From positions 13,903,167 to 13,967,166 of the forward strand of contig CM034236.1 in NCBI GenBank assembly GCA_019916065.1: a stretch of 64,000 bases of DNA, written 5' to 3'. Made by a program: the position numbers and the translations under genes. The notes beneath the pieces are model-generated. The model did no database searches. It was given only the letters and a program-made list of their open reading frames with translations, and was not told the origin of the DNA. The stretch comes from Vitellaria paradoxa. Taxonomy: Eukaryota; Streptophyta; Magnoliopsida; Ericales; Sapotaceae. Below are positions 23,330 to 34,431 of this stretch, piece by piece. Every line of letters starts with the position of its first letter. The stretch's first letter is position 1.

Positions 23330-23543
23330 AATTCTAAAAGTAGTTTAACTGATAAAATTTTAGATTTACTCTCCAATGACTCTAAGAGTAATCACTAATT
23401 CAAATCTTCTCAGGGTCACTGAAGACTTACCTAGTTATTAATTTCAGGGTTCCCAATGATTAGTTGAGGTACACGTAAAGTGGTGGATTAGTTGAGGTAC
23501 ACTTAAGGTGGTATAGATATTCGGAGCTGCCAAAAAAAAAAAA
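23330..23543 (+). mobile_element. tRNA-derived SINE (Au-like), copy 2
   Basis: This is the same SINE as at 2,940-3,108, but with an extra internal direct duplication. GATTAGTTGAGGTACAC followed by AAGGTGGT-type text appears twice around 23,459-23,512. It ends in an A tract followed by ACTATGTG. Confidence 0.55.
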
Positions 23544-23999
23544 CTATGTGTCACTCAACTATATAATTTCTCTAAAAAATATTGTTTAAAAAAATAAAAG
23601 TTAATTGAATCTCTGTTAAAAAAATAGAAATTTCAATTTAATATAAAATTTACTTTTTTATCTATATATTTTGTTAAAATCATTTTATCCTAATTAATTT
23701 TGACTTGTGAGACACAATTCTGGTTAAGTTTAATAGATTCAATCAATTTAATACTTTAATTCAAATCACGAGGGACTATTTGTTAACTTTTAAAGTAGGA
23801 GAAGGTAATGTATTTTTGGGTCGAATCTCAAAGAGATATAGTGTAATTACCCATCTTTAATTCTATGTATTCTCCACTAAACATCACTCTACATCAACCT
23901 CTCTGAATATTATCCATAATACAAAATGATACCATGCCTCTCTATATTTAGAGTATCATTTTATATATGTTTTTTACTTAGAGATGTGAGAAGTAAAAT

Positions 24000-24330
24000 G
24001 GAACGACAGTGGATTCGTGGTTGATCATGTTGTCAGATTGTAACTTTACATTATGGAAGCCAAGAATGGAGGATGCATTGTACTATAAGGACTTATATAA
24101 CCCCTTGAAAATGAAGGAATCAAAGAAGCCAGTACGAAAGAAGACTAGAAAAAAGAAAAATAGAAAGACTATGGGGTTAATCAGATAATGGATTGGGTCT
24201 CAGATGTTTCAAAACATAGCCCAGGAGACAAGCATCTATAAACTATGGAAGACACTGGAATAGATGTATCAATAAAAAAAAAAAAAATCTCAGAGCAAGG
24301 CACTTGTTATGAGCAGAACATACTAATGAG
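24000..24330 (+). pseudogene. Decayed copia gag fragment, copy 3
   Basis: This matches the remnants at 3,560 and 12,960 (start of a copia Gag domain, broken by stops and a poly(A) expansion near 24,275). There is no LTR and no pol. Confidence 0.5.
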
Positions 24331-24528
24331 TTCCAAATGTAGTAAGTAGCATCAACTGCCGAGTGTTGGGCTTAATTATGTCGACAAGTCGCATGCACCA
24401 CTTCTGAGTTCTTTGCTGAACAACCGAGAAACATTAGGTATTTTCCATATTTAGTGCCAGAAGGTAAAGTGTCAATGGCCATGGGGAATGACGCACTATT
24501 CAGTGTTGTGACAGCAAAGAGGAAATTT

Positions 24529-25100
24529 CACTACAACAAAATAGTTTATTTTCAACAATTAGAATCATGAAAGAAAAAATTGTTAAAAAATATATTTTCA
24601 CAATCAAACCACTACCGATAGGCGTTGAAATTAAACAGGTAATAAAAAAAAGATAATTTTTCACGATCACTGAGCATTGAAAATAATACATCTATTTTCT
24701 ACGATTATGGTCATTGAAAATAGTATCTATTTTCAACAATTATTGCTGTCAATACTAACCTTTATTTGTTGATTTTTTTTTTATTATTAGTTTTTATTAC
24801 GAATTTTGTTGTTTGTTCACAAGTAAAGCATTGAAAAAGATACCTATTTTCAACTACTATGACCGTCAATATTAACATTTATTTGCTGACTTTTTTCGTT
24901 TGACGACCAGTTTTTACTATAAATTTTGTTATTTTTTTCACAAGTAAAGCCATTGATAATATTTTTTTTCTATGACAGTAATCGTTGAAAATTTTATTTC
25001 ATTTTTTAAAATATTATAATTATAACATAAAAAATCATCCTTATTTTAAAAATATTCTAATTATGACATAAAAATTTTATTTTTTTTTAATTGGTCGATT
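24529..25100 (+). mobile_element. CACTA-type transposon terminus, copy 3
   Basis: CACTACAACAAAATAG is followed by the same subterminal TTGAAAATA/TATTTTCAA motifs as at 4,096 and 13,505. Confidence 0.5.
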
Positions 25101-27002
25101 GCAATATTTCACCACATACAATTTAATAAATTTAAGTATTTCAAACTTTTGAAACAAATATTAAGTTTACAAACCTGGTTAGCTAAGAAAAAAATGTAAC
25201 AAACACATTGATATGAAATTTAAGTTAAAATTACATAGTCAACGTTTGTACCATTTGTAACTTTGTTCTAAAATAACATTCTACTAAGCAACTTTGCCAA
25301 AACATAAAAAAAATAAAATAAAATCGAAAGAACTCCAAACTAGTCCATTGTACCATCTTAAACTTGCTTTAAAATAATATTCTACTAAGTTCACCAAAAA
25401 AGACATATCAATTAAACTATCATGACTATTCGTCTTCATGCAATTCATTTATCTCTGCCCTACAAATAATAAAAACATATTAACCAAACTTAAAAATACA
25501 ATTAATAAAGTATATTCTAAACTTTTCATTCATACATATAATCATGACCATTTGCATTGTTGCAAAAACTACATTCTAAGTTAATGGTTTTGGACATAAC
25601 AAGCAAAAACTAACTAGCAAAAAATTAACTAGCTAGTATATGAATTTAAATTTGTCATGAGCTTACCAAATTTGATTCATTCATAGAGGCCAAATTATTA
25701 CTTTCAGTTTGAAAGGTATGTGGGCCTGACATTATCAATTGTAGTAACATCTCTTCAAACCTATCCATTTTGTCTTCTAATGTCTTTCTTTTTGCTTTCT
25801 CTTCTTGAAGTTAAGCTTAAAGATCACTAAAAAGGGATTGAAAATGGCACATCACAAGTCCTTGTTACAGAAGGAAAAAACGGTGTCATACAAAACAGAC
25901 AAATGAATAGAGGAAAGTCAAAGTCGAGACAACCCATAGATCGCCGCTTTACTAACTACAACTGCAATTAGGAAAGGCGCTTAAAATGAGACTTCCCAAA
26001 ATACAAGGCAATAACAGTTAAAGGAATGTAAAAATTCAATCACGTGAAACATTAGTGTTGTTAGGGTCCAACAAGGATGTCGCCTAGCTATAGTGGTGGA
26101 TTGTTACTATATAGATCAAAGGAGAATGCTAGCAAGGAGAATTGCTTTTAGACTTGAGTTTGGTGATATAGTGAGACAAAGTAAGTAGATAATGTAGTAT
26201 TGCACTAATGCACATAAAACAAGGGTAGGAATTGTACAGAGGGATCATCCCAAATCTAATACGGATGTATCAAAATGGAGTCGAAGGTGTGTGGGAACGA
26301 GGTGCCTACTTAGATTGTCATATCACAGGATGTAACAATTATGCAATTTAGAAAAAAAGAGACAAAGCAAGTGACAACAGTAGTGGTAGATCAAATTATT
26401 TCTTTTGCTCTTAAAAGAATAAATGATAGATTCATCTCTATGAAAGTGTACAATTTTTTGGAAAGAAGGTTACAAGACATTGTAGTGAAGTGATATAGGA
26501 AATCCTAGATGGATAATGCGGATTTCCTAAAAGAACCTGTAGATATAGAATTTCAATTATTTGGCGGAAGATGTGATTTTTAATAACCTCCCAAATTGAA
26601 CGTGATAGCTAAAGGGATTATTAATTTTTTTTTTTTTTTGGGGCTTGCATCATCATGGGTTTCTGCCTCTTTTCATTGAATATCCCTAATTAAAGTAAAA
26701 ATTGAGGGTTATAATTAAGAGAGGGGACAAGGATGTGAAAAATGAACTGAGCGGTTAGGGATGTGTGTTTTGTATTTGGGAAAAGGTTAAGATGAAGAAA
26801 TTTCATAGTAACTTTTTTTTTATATAAATTATAGTTGAGGATTAAAGTAGACATAGGTTAATTAGCCGAACCACTCTAAAATTTACGTTGTTCCTACTCT
26901 TTTGTATCGTTTTAATTCTAAAATACCAACAATTAATTGTGACTATTAATATCGATCTTGGATGCCCGAGAGATGCCGATATGTAATGAGAGTGATGCTA
27001 AT
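25101..27002. other. Non-coding duplicated DNA upstream of FEX
   Basis: This part is shared with 4,690-6,530 and in part with 14,110-16,400. No gene is recognised. Comparison with the uninterrupted copy at 6,520-6,540 gives the empty site for the copia insertion. Confidence 0.6.
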
Positions 27003-27386
27003 TGTTGGGACTTGTGGCTTATACGGAGAGGAACCAAGTTCTAAGAATCCGCACTCATCTTGGATTCAACATGTAGTGGGCTAAGCCATAGGCCCAAAGG
27101 TTTACGGGGAACGGGGGGCAACGCCCCTGCGGTACGGTACATGTAATTAAGGGTGTTTTGGGAATCAAACCATGTAATCCTATTAAGGTTGGGAATCAGA
27201 CCATGTAATCCTATTAGGGTTAAGAATAGAGTTGGTTGTAAATATTCTCTATGTGATAAATAAGAAATAACTCTCGCTCAGTGCTCCCATGGATGTACCC
27301 AAATTTTGAGGAACCACGTATATCTATGTGTTGATCTTTTACTATTTTCTTCCATATATCATGAGTGTGTGTGAATCGATCCAACA
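27003..27386 (+). repeat. 5' LTR of the copia element
   Basis: The 384-bp LTR has TG...CA ends. It has lost about 30 bp present in the 3' LTR near 27,050. In the first 43 bases it differs from the 3' LTR at 8 sites, all transitions. A TATA-like promoter inside the LTR could not be placed with certainty. Confidence 0.9.
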
Positions 27387-27389
27387 AAG

Positions 27390-27407
27390 TAGTATCAGAG
27401 CTGGGTT
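27390..27407 (+). other. Primer-binding site (initiator Met tRNA)
   Basis: TAGTATCAGAGCTGGGTT follows the 5' LTR after three bases. It differs from the plant tRNA-iMet complement TGGTATCAGAGC at one base. It is the priming site for minus-strand cDNA synthesis. Confidence 0.8.
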
Positions 27408-27424
27408 GAATCACACGAAGAACG

Positions 27425-29066
27425 ATGGTGGGAAGTTTGTCGTTTACGAAGTTCAATGCAGAAAAGTTTGACGGGACTGAAAATTTCAAACTATGGCAAT
27501 AGTGGGTAAAAGATCTGTTAATACAGCAGGGTTTGGCGAAGGCGTTGAACGGGACTAAGAAGAAACCAAAGGCAATGTCGAACGATGACTGGGAAGAACT
27601 ACAAATGAAGGCAGTGAGCACGATTCGCCCATATCTTGCAGATGAAGTTATGTATCATGTGATTGGTGATGACTCATCTACCAGTGTTTTGGCTAAACTG
27701 GAGAGCAGGTATATGTCAAAGTCTCTGACAAATAAACTGTTTTTAAAGCAGAAGTTATTAGGACTAAAGATGGCCAAGGGTTCCGATCAATGTTATTAAA
27801 ATCCCGATTTAAATCGTAAAGTCTTACAATTTTACGATATTAAAGTGGGAAAACTTGTTCGATTTTATATAAAAATCTTAATAAGGGCAAAATAGGTAAA
27901 ATCTTGACTTTGGAATGTAAAATCTCGATTTTATAAGCGATTTTACTGATTTTACAAATTAAGCGATTTTTGTATAATGTTGTCAATAAAATAAATTTTT
28001 ATGATTTTTTTCAAGTAATATGCAAAATCTATTTCACTTGTTGCCTTTTTTTTTTAAAGATTTTTTTTATTCTATAACACTATCATTTACCATACTATAC
28101 TAGTTGAGGACCATGTGCATTGTTGCACCAAATTAACTACCATAAATTAAATACAGTAGTTAGGATAGAAACCAAAAAACCTATGATAAAACATTACAAA
28201 TACATCTCAACTCAAACAAAAAATTAGGATAAAATAAAGTTAGTATGTTAACATCAATTGTATAGATCACACAAATCATTTTAATGGTCCCAATTGTGTA
28301 GTTGTTTAAAAGGAGTACAGAACCAGATATTGAATCTTTTGTAAACTTTGTTGAGAATTCATTTTATTAATATGAGTAAGTTTTTGTGTATGCTATTTTT
28401 TTTTATATATGTCTGTTTTCTCTTTTCTTATTAATAAAATTATTAACTTATCAAAAAAATAGAAGCTCTAAATGAAAAATTGTAACATAATAGACTATAT
28501 TTTCATTTTATTGACATTTGATAAAATCTTAGGATTCTACGATTCGATTTTACAATTCAATTTTTGGACTCTCTACCGATTTTAAGTAAAATCTCAATTT
28601 TAACAACCTTGGTTCCGATCTAATTCAACATATTAATACGTTCAGTCAGCTTGTTAGCGATCTACTAAGGATTGATGTGAAATTCGAGGAAGAAGACCAA
28701 CCTTTGATGTTGCTGTCCTCATTATCATCTTCTCTCGGCATGCTCATTACAACTCTACTTTGGGGGAAAGAAACTCTGGAACTAAAGGAGGTCACTGCAG
28801 CCCTTCTGGCATATAACCAATGCAAGCAACAGGCTGATTTATCTCAAGGTGAATGACTAGTGGCAAAGAGGTACGAGAATCATGGAAGAAAGAATGAGAG
28901 GGGTAAAGCAGGTGGAGGCTGTGGGAGATCTAAGTTGATGGGGCAGTCCAGCGAAGGGTTTATATACAAGTATTACAAGTGCCATGAATTGGGATACATG
29001 AAGAAAGACTGCCCTAAAAAGGGGCACAAACTAGAAGAAGAAACAGGGAAAGGCAGAGGAAAATAA
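27425..29066 (+). pseudogene. Copia gag remnant
   Basis: The frame opens at ATG 27425 and reads a copia Gag start (SFTKFNAEKFDGTENFKLW). An in-frame TAG follows near 27,500, and the longest open piece is 27,533-27,799. It is interrupted at 27,789 by the 822-bp Mutator-type element and resumes after 28,620. At about 28,970-29,020 the zinc knuckle is degenerate: the first Cys and the His positions of the expected C-x2-C-x4-H-x4-C are both Tyr (YYKCHELGYMKKDC). A stop precedes the 28,860-29,066 segment. Confidence 0.85.
27789..28610. mobile_element. Non-autonomous Mutator-like element inside gag
   Basis: The 822-bp insertion is flanked by a perfect 10-bp duplication, GGTTCCGATC (27779-27788 and 28611-28620). 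The left end AATGTTATTAAAATCCCGAT pairs with the inverse of the right end (AAGGTTGTTAAAATTGAGAT on the minus strand). The ends are rich in AAATC/GATTTT motifs. There is no transposase frame. A 10-bp duplication with imperfect inverted ends suggests a Mutator-type non-autonomous element. It inserted after the copia element. Confidence 0.85.
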
Positions 29067-29124
29067 AGATAGACTGTCAAATTCTGCAAATGTCGCACAG
29101 CAAGATTCGGAAGAAGATGGTGAT

Positions 29125-32100
29125 ATGCTTTCGGTTTCAGTCCATGTGGATCATCTGTCAGACTCATGGATTCTAAATTCAGCATGCTCTTTTCACATGT
29201 CTTCTAATAGAGAATGGTTTGACACCTACAGGTCAGTGAATTATGGTACTGTTCTTACAGGTAATAATGCATCTTACAAAGTCGTAGGATTAGGGACAAT
29301 TAAAATCAGAATGTTTGATGTTGTTGTGAGAACTTTAGGTGATGTTAGGCATGTTCCAGATTTGAGGAAAAACTTAATTTCGATGGGAACCTTAGACTCT
29401 ACAGGCTATGGGTACAAAATAGAAGGTGGAGTAATGAAGGTAACGAAAGCTGCTATGGTGATCTTGAAGGGTTTGAAAGGTCTTGAAAATATTTATAAGC
29501 TGATAAGGAGTACAGTTGTAGGTGGAGCTGCTGCCACTATAACTGATAATGCTGATGATACTATTATTTAGCATATGCGTTTGGGGCATATGGGGGAACG
29601 TGGGATGTTGGAGCTACATAAGAAAAATTTGCTGAAAGGAGTAAAATCGTGCAAGGTTAGATTCTGCAAGTTCTGTGTTCTAGGGAAACAGTATAAGGTG
29701 CAGTTTAGAGGTGCTACTTATAGAACGAAAGGAATTCTTGACTATATACATTTAGATGTTTGGGGGTCAGTGACTGTAACTTTGAAAGGAGGATCTCTGT
29801 ATTTTGTGACCTTTATCGATGATTTTTCGAGGAAAATTTGAGTGCACTTCATGAAACACAAATTTGAAGTTTTTGATAAATTCAAGGTGTGGAAAACTGA
29901 AGTGAAAAACCAGATAGGGAAGCGAATTAAGTGCCTTAGGACAGATAATGGAACAGAGTACAAGAATGGGCATTTTTCTGAAGTTTTGTGAGAAGCATGG
30001 GATTCAGCAACACTTTACTTCATTAGACATATTAGCAGAATGGGGTGGCAGAAAGGATGAACAGAATTATAACAGAGAAAACATGATGTATCAGATTGAA
30101 TGCAGGACTTTCTAAAGTTTTTTGGGCAGAAACAGTGAATATGTCATGTTTTATTATAAATAGGTCACCGAGTATTGTTCTGGAAGAAAAGGTAGCAGAA
30201 GAGGTGTGGATAGGGAGAAATGTAGATTATTCAGTTCTACGAGTTTTTGGATGTCCAGCCTATGTTCATGTTCCCGAGGATGAGCAATCAAAGCTTGATG
30301 CGAAAGCCAAACAATGTATCTTTATTAGGTATGAAAAAGGGGTTAAAGGGTACAAGTTTTAGGATCCAGAAACAAAGAAGGTAGTGATCAGCAGAGATGT
30401 GATATTTGATGAAACTTCTATGGTCAAGACACATCAGAAATTTGAGTCAGTGAAAGGTAACAAGCAGCAGGGTATACAGGTTGAGCTGAATGGTTCTGAC
30501 ACACGTAGTTCTGAGTCAGAAGAACAGCAAAAACAACAGCAGCAAGAAAGCATAGCTATAGGGAGACTCAGACGTACTATCAAAGCACCTGAGAGGTATG
30601 GGTTTAAGGATATGGTTTCTTTTGCTCTAACTACTACCAGTGGGGATCCGTCTACGTTTCAGGAGGCTATCACTAGTTCTAAAAAGGACAGATGGATGGA
30701 AGCCATGATGGAGAAAATGGAGTCATTACATAAGAATCAGACTTGGGAGTTAACAGAATTGCCCGAAGAAAAGAAGACAGGGATTGCAAATGGGTGTATA
30801 AAAGGAAAGAAGCTGTGTCAGAAAAGGAAAAGGAGAAGTTCAAGGCTCGATTAGTAGCAAAAGGATAGTCACAGAGAAAGGGAATTGATTATGATGAGGT
30901 ATTTTCTCTAGTTGTGAGGCATACTTCGATCAGAATTATCTTGGTATTAGTGGCTAGCTATGATCTGGAGTTAGAGCAGCTAGATGTGAAAACGACTTTT
31001 CTTCATGGTGATTTGGAGAAAGTTATTTACATGGAGCAGCCTGAGGGGTTCAAGCAGCTAGGGACTGAGCACCTTGTATGTAGGTTGAGGAAGTCGCTCT
31101 ATAGGCTTAAGCAGTCTCTGAGACAATGGTACAAGAAGTTTGATTCATACATGATTCAGATCGGGTTCACATGCTGTGAGTATGATTGTTGCATTTATGT
31201 TAAGAGTCTCGATGATGCTTCCTATATTTTCTGACTACTTTATGGGGATGATATGCTTATTGTTGCGAAGAGTTTAGTTGAGGTAAACAGGTTGAAGTCT
31301 TTGTTGAGGAAGGAATTTGATACGAAGGATTTGGGCGCTACAAAGAAAATATTTGGAATGGAGATTCACAGAGATAGGTCAGCTAGGAAGCTGTGGTTAT
31401 CTCAGAAGGATTATGTCATGAAAGTGTTGGAAAGATTTAGCATAAATAATACAAAGTCGGTGAGCACTCCTTTGGTGAATCATTTCATATTGTCTTCAGC
31501 ACAGTGTCCAAAATTAGCTGAAGGAATTTTAGGACATGTCAAAAGTGCCTTATGCCAACGCAGTTGGTTGCTTGATGTATGCAATAGTGTGTACAAGACC
31601 CGATTTGGCACATGCAGTTAACATAGTCAGTAAGTACATGGCCAATCTAGGCAGAGAGCATTGGGCAGCAATCAAATGGATTTTCAGATACTTGAGAGGT
31701 ACAATAGACCGTCGGATTATGTTTGCTAGGCAACAAGATCAGATTTCAGTTATAGGGTTTGTTGATGCTGATTATGCTAAAGGTGTGGATGATAAAAGGT
31801 CTATGATAGGGTATGTGTTTACTCTTGCAGGTCGTCCTGTTTGTTGGAGATCCATGGTACAACCTCTAGTGGCTCTATTTACTACTGAGTCTGAATATAT
31901 AGTGGTGACTAAAGCTGCTAAGGAAGCATTGTAGATAAAAGGGTTTGTAAAAGAACTGGGCATAGATCAAGGTGGAGTGCAGCTGTTCTGTGACAGTCAG
32001 AGTGCCATTTATTTGGCAAAGCATCAGGTGTATCATGCGCGGACCAAGCATATCAATGGGAGGTTTCACAAAGTGAGGGAGTTGGTTGCTATGGGTGACT

Positions 32101-32213
32101 TGATACTTGAGAAGGTGCACACTTCAAAGAATGCAGTTGACATATTGATAAAGACGGTTACCAAGGATAAGTTCGAGCACTTCTTGGACTTGGTTAATGT
32201 CTCTCGGTGCTAG
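29125..32213 (+). pseudogene. Copia pol remnant (protease, integrase, RT, RNase H)
   Basis: Domains in order: protease-like 29,125-29,571, with catalytic DSG replaced by NSA (WILNSACSFHM). Then integrase 29,575-30,362 with an HHCC-like finger (LGHMGERG...CKFC) and LDVWG, broken by a TGA near 29,839, frame shifts near 29,980 and a TAG near 30,361. Then RT from about 30,600, with LDVKTTFLHGDLEK and LLYGDDML, where the usual second-position Val is Gly and a stop lies just upstream at 31,232. RNase H is at 31,536-32,213 (FVDADYAKG, TESEYI, CDSQSAIYLAK), with a TAG near 31,932. Lesions occur throughout, so it is dead. Confidence 0.9.
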
Positions 32214-32278
32214 AGAGAAGACATTCCCCCCCAAACTAGTTGAACGAGGCTATTTGACTCCTGAAAGGGCAAGCATTC

Positions 32279-32292
32279 GCCAAGGTGGAGAT
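32279..32292 (+). other. Polypurine tract
   Basis: CCAAGGTGGAGAT lies immediately before the 3' LTR start TGTTAGGAC, the usual plus-strand primer site of plant copia elements. Confidence 0.75.
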
Positions 32293-34277
32293 TGTTAGGA
32301 CTTGTGGCCCATATGGAGGGGAATTAAGTTCTAGGAAAGAGAGGCGAATGTGAAGTGGAGCAGAGTATTCGCTCTCATCTCGGATTCAACATGTAGTGGG
32401 TTTGGCTATAGGCCCGAAGGTTTGGGGGTGTGGGGGCCAACACCCCCCATGGTCCAGTACGGTGTAATTAAGGGTGTTTGGGGAGTCAGATCATATAATC
32501 CTATTAGAGTTGGGAATCAAACAATGTAATCCTATTAGAGTTAGGAATAGAGTTGGCTATAAATATTCTCTATGTAACCCTGCGATAAACAAGAAATAAC
32601 TCTCGCTCATACTCTCGTGGACGTTGATTACACTAATAAAGTGTAATCATTTAAATATAATTATCCTTATTTAATATAGTTTTATTCTTAATAATACAAA
32701 TTTATCAATATGTAAGATTAATGTTCTTTTTGGCAAATGTTATAGGAGTATTACACGGGAACAAAGTGCAGTCCTAACCACTCAAGGTGCTGTCCCAACG
32801 ACAACCCATGCAGTCCTAACCATCCAAGGGGTGGTCCAGACCGCTCTTTCAGATCTCCAACGTATCTATTTGGTGATAGTGCAATTTACTCCGGTCCGAA
32901 CACCCCCCACTCCTAGGTCCGAACCATTACCATACGCAAACCTAGAATTAGAGGTCGTGATTGGCAGTTTCGATTTGGAAAAGAAAGAAAGATTTCTTTT
33001 GGTTTTGGCAACAGTGTGCCATTCCATACAAAAAAAATTCGGATTGAATTTTTTTTTGTAGGAAATATATATTTTTTTTAAAAGGGAGGTCTCGATTTTG
33101 TTTTAAAGGGAGGAGGGACGATCTGGAGAAAGAGTCTTTTTTAGTCTTCAATTTTTAGTTCTGGCGAATATTGTTAGTTCTGTTTTTGAGAGTTCTGAGA
33201 GGAGAATTAGAGCCGAAAGCTTGTCAAATATTTTGTTCCAAATTTCAATCTAACACCAGGTATTTTTATTTTGCTTGCATGAAGATGTCGATGGTTTGTG
33301 TTATGAACAACATGTCTGGCTAAATCTTATTTTCTTGATTCAATAACTTAATGAAGGGTGGAAGTATATTTCTAAATTAATGTTTATATGGTTATATTCG
33401 AGGTATGAATACCTTCAAGTATAAATCGTTAATTATTCTCAATTCAAGTTATTTAGATCAAATATATTCGAACACAAAAATTCTTGATCATATTTTCTAT
33501 AATCACTAATAAGAATTTTTGGGCCTATAAAAATTCCTATTAAACATTTGAAATAAAGAAATTGAATTGGACTCACGGATATTTTAAAATGATTATTTTC
33601 CGATCTTGTAATCCTAAACGTGAATACAAGATTGTGACCGTAGGATTTTATGAATGTTCACGAAGATACTTTTTTGATTTATTATTTCCTTTACGTGAAA
33701 TATAAATCGTTGTAAAAACAAACCAAAACAAATTTACTAGATTAATTTATGAAATATGCCTTCCACCTAGAATTAGTTGTTGAATCGAGAACTTTCTTTC
33801 TGTTATTGATATTTGCTGTTTTTAGTTGCTATTACTTAGGATCTAGATTCAATTGTCATTCTAGTTTATTGAGAAAGCTTGTTGATTGTTTGTTTAATTT
33901 TAGTGATTTTATTTTGTTGTTTTTATTGTTCAGTAGTTAAAATAGTTCTGGTTAATTCATTTATTTTATTTCAAGTTCTTAATTTATAAATTAAAAAATT
34001 TTTCCTCAAAAAAAAAATTGCTCAAATATAATTTAATCTTTTTTAATTTAACTTCAATAACTTAGAAAAATAGTCAATATTAGGTTCCCTGTGGGTTCGA
34101 CCTCAGGACTCACCGACTTTAAAACTACACCGCACACGCTTGCACTTGGAGGTTATTTTAGACGAAATATTTAGAGGCAGTCAGACGTACCCGGATTTCG
34201 GAGAATTACGTATATTGTGTATTGATCTTTTATTATTTTTTTCCATATATCGTGAGTGTATGTGAATTGATCCAACA
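32293..34277 (+). repeat. 3' LTR of the copia element, interrupted
   Basis: It starts TGTTAGGACTTGTGG and ends GATCCAACA. Without the nested solo LTR and one copy of its GACGT duplication it would be about 421 bp, some 37 bp longer than the 5' LTR because of indels. Confidence 0.9.
32625..34183. mobile_element. Solo LTR nested in the copia 3' LTR
   Basis: This 1,559-bp segment begins TGATTACACT, ends GGCAGTCA and is flanked by GACGT on both sides (32620-32624, 34184-34188). The first 25 bp form a perfect hairpin (TGATTACACT, AATAA, AGTGTAATCA). Near its right end the text CCCTGTGGGTTCGACCTC with CACACGCTTGCACTTGGAGG resembles LTR ends of the Athila/Tat lineages of Ty3/gypsy. There is no internal region, so it is a product of LTR-LTR recombination. 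The family assignment is inferred from memory of the motif. Confidence 0.8.
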
Positions 34278-34431
34278 CTAATGATAATCCAACACAAAGA
34301 TTAAGCGAAGAATGGAAACAATAGGATATATAAAACTAGTAAAAGTAACACTCAGATTACCAAAATTGTACGTTTGCTTTTACAATTTTACTTTACTGTC
34401 TACATATTAATGCAATAAAGTATATAAGGTG
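34278..34431. repeat. Block A copy 2, right part
   Basis: This continues the duplication interrupted at 27,002. It matches 6,530-6,686 (AAAGATTAAGCGAAGAATG and onwards) and then diverges after TATATAAG. Confidence 0.85.

Larger units (their letters stand above)
21918..27002. repeat. Segmental duplication, block A copy 2 (left part)
   Basis: This is the partner of 1,513-6,686. It holds FEX exon 1, its upstream DNA, SINE copy 2, gag remnant copy 3 and CACTA terminus copy 3. It is interrupted at 27,002 by the copia element and resumes at 34,278. Confidence 0.85.
27003..34277 (+). mobile_element. Degenerate Ty1/copia retrotransposon with two nested insertions
   Basis: The element starts TGTTGGGACTTGTGG and ends GATCCAACA, flanked by the 5-bp duplication CTAAT (26998-27002 and 34278-34282). 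The order is 5' LTR, tRNA-Met primer site, gag, protease, integrase, reverse transcriptase, RNase H, purine tract, 3' LTR. Integrase before reverse transcriptase makes it copia; the motifs look most like the Tork/Tnt1 group. Gag is split by a Mutator-type element (27789-28610) and the 3' LTR by a solo LTR (32625-34183). Stops and frameshifts through gag-pol mean no autonomous activity is possible. It sits in the upstream region of the complete FEX unit. Confidence 0.93.

Noticed and set aside
33749..33940. Plus-strand hydrophobic 63-codon frame
   Set aside because: It lies wholly inside the solo LTR and its hydrophobic bias follows from T-rich composition.
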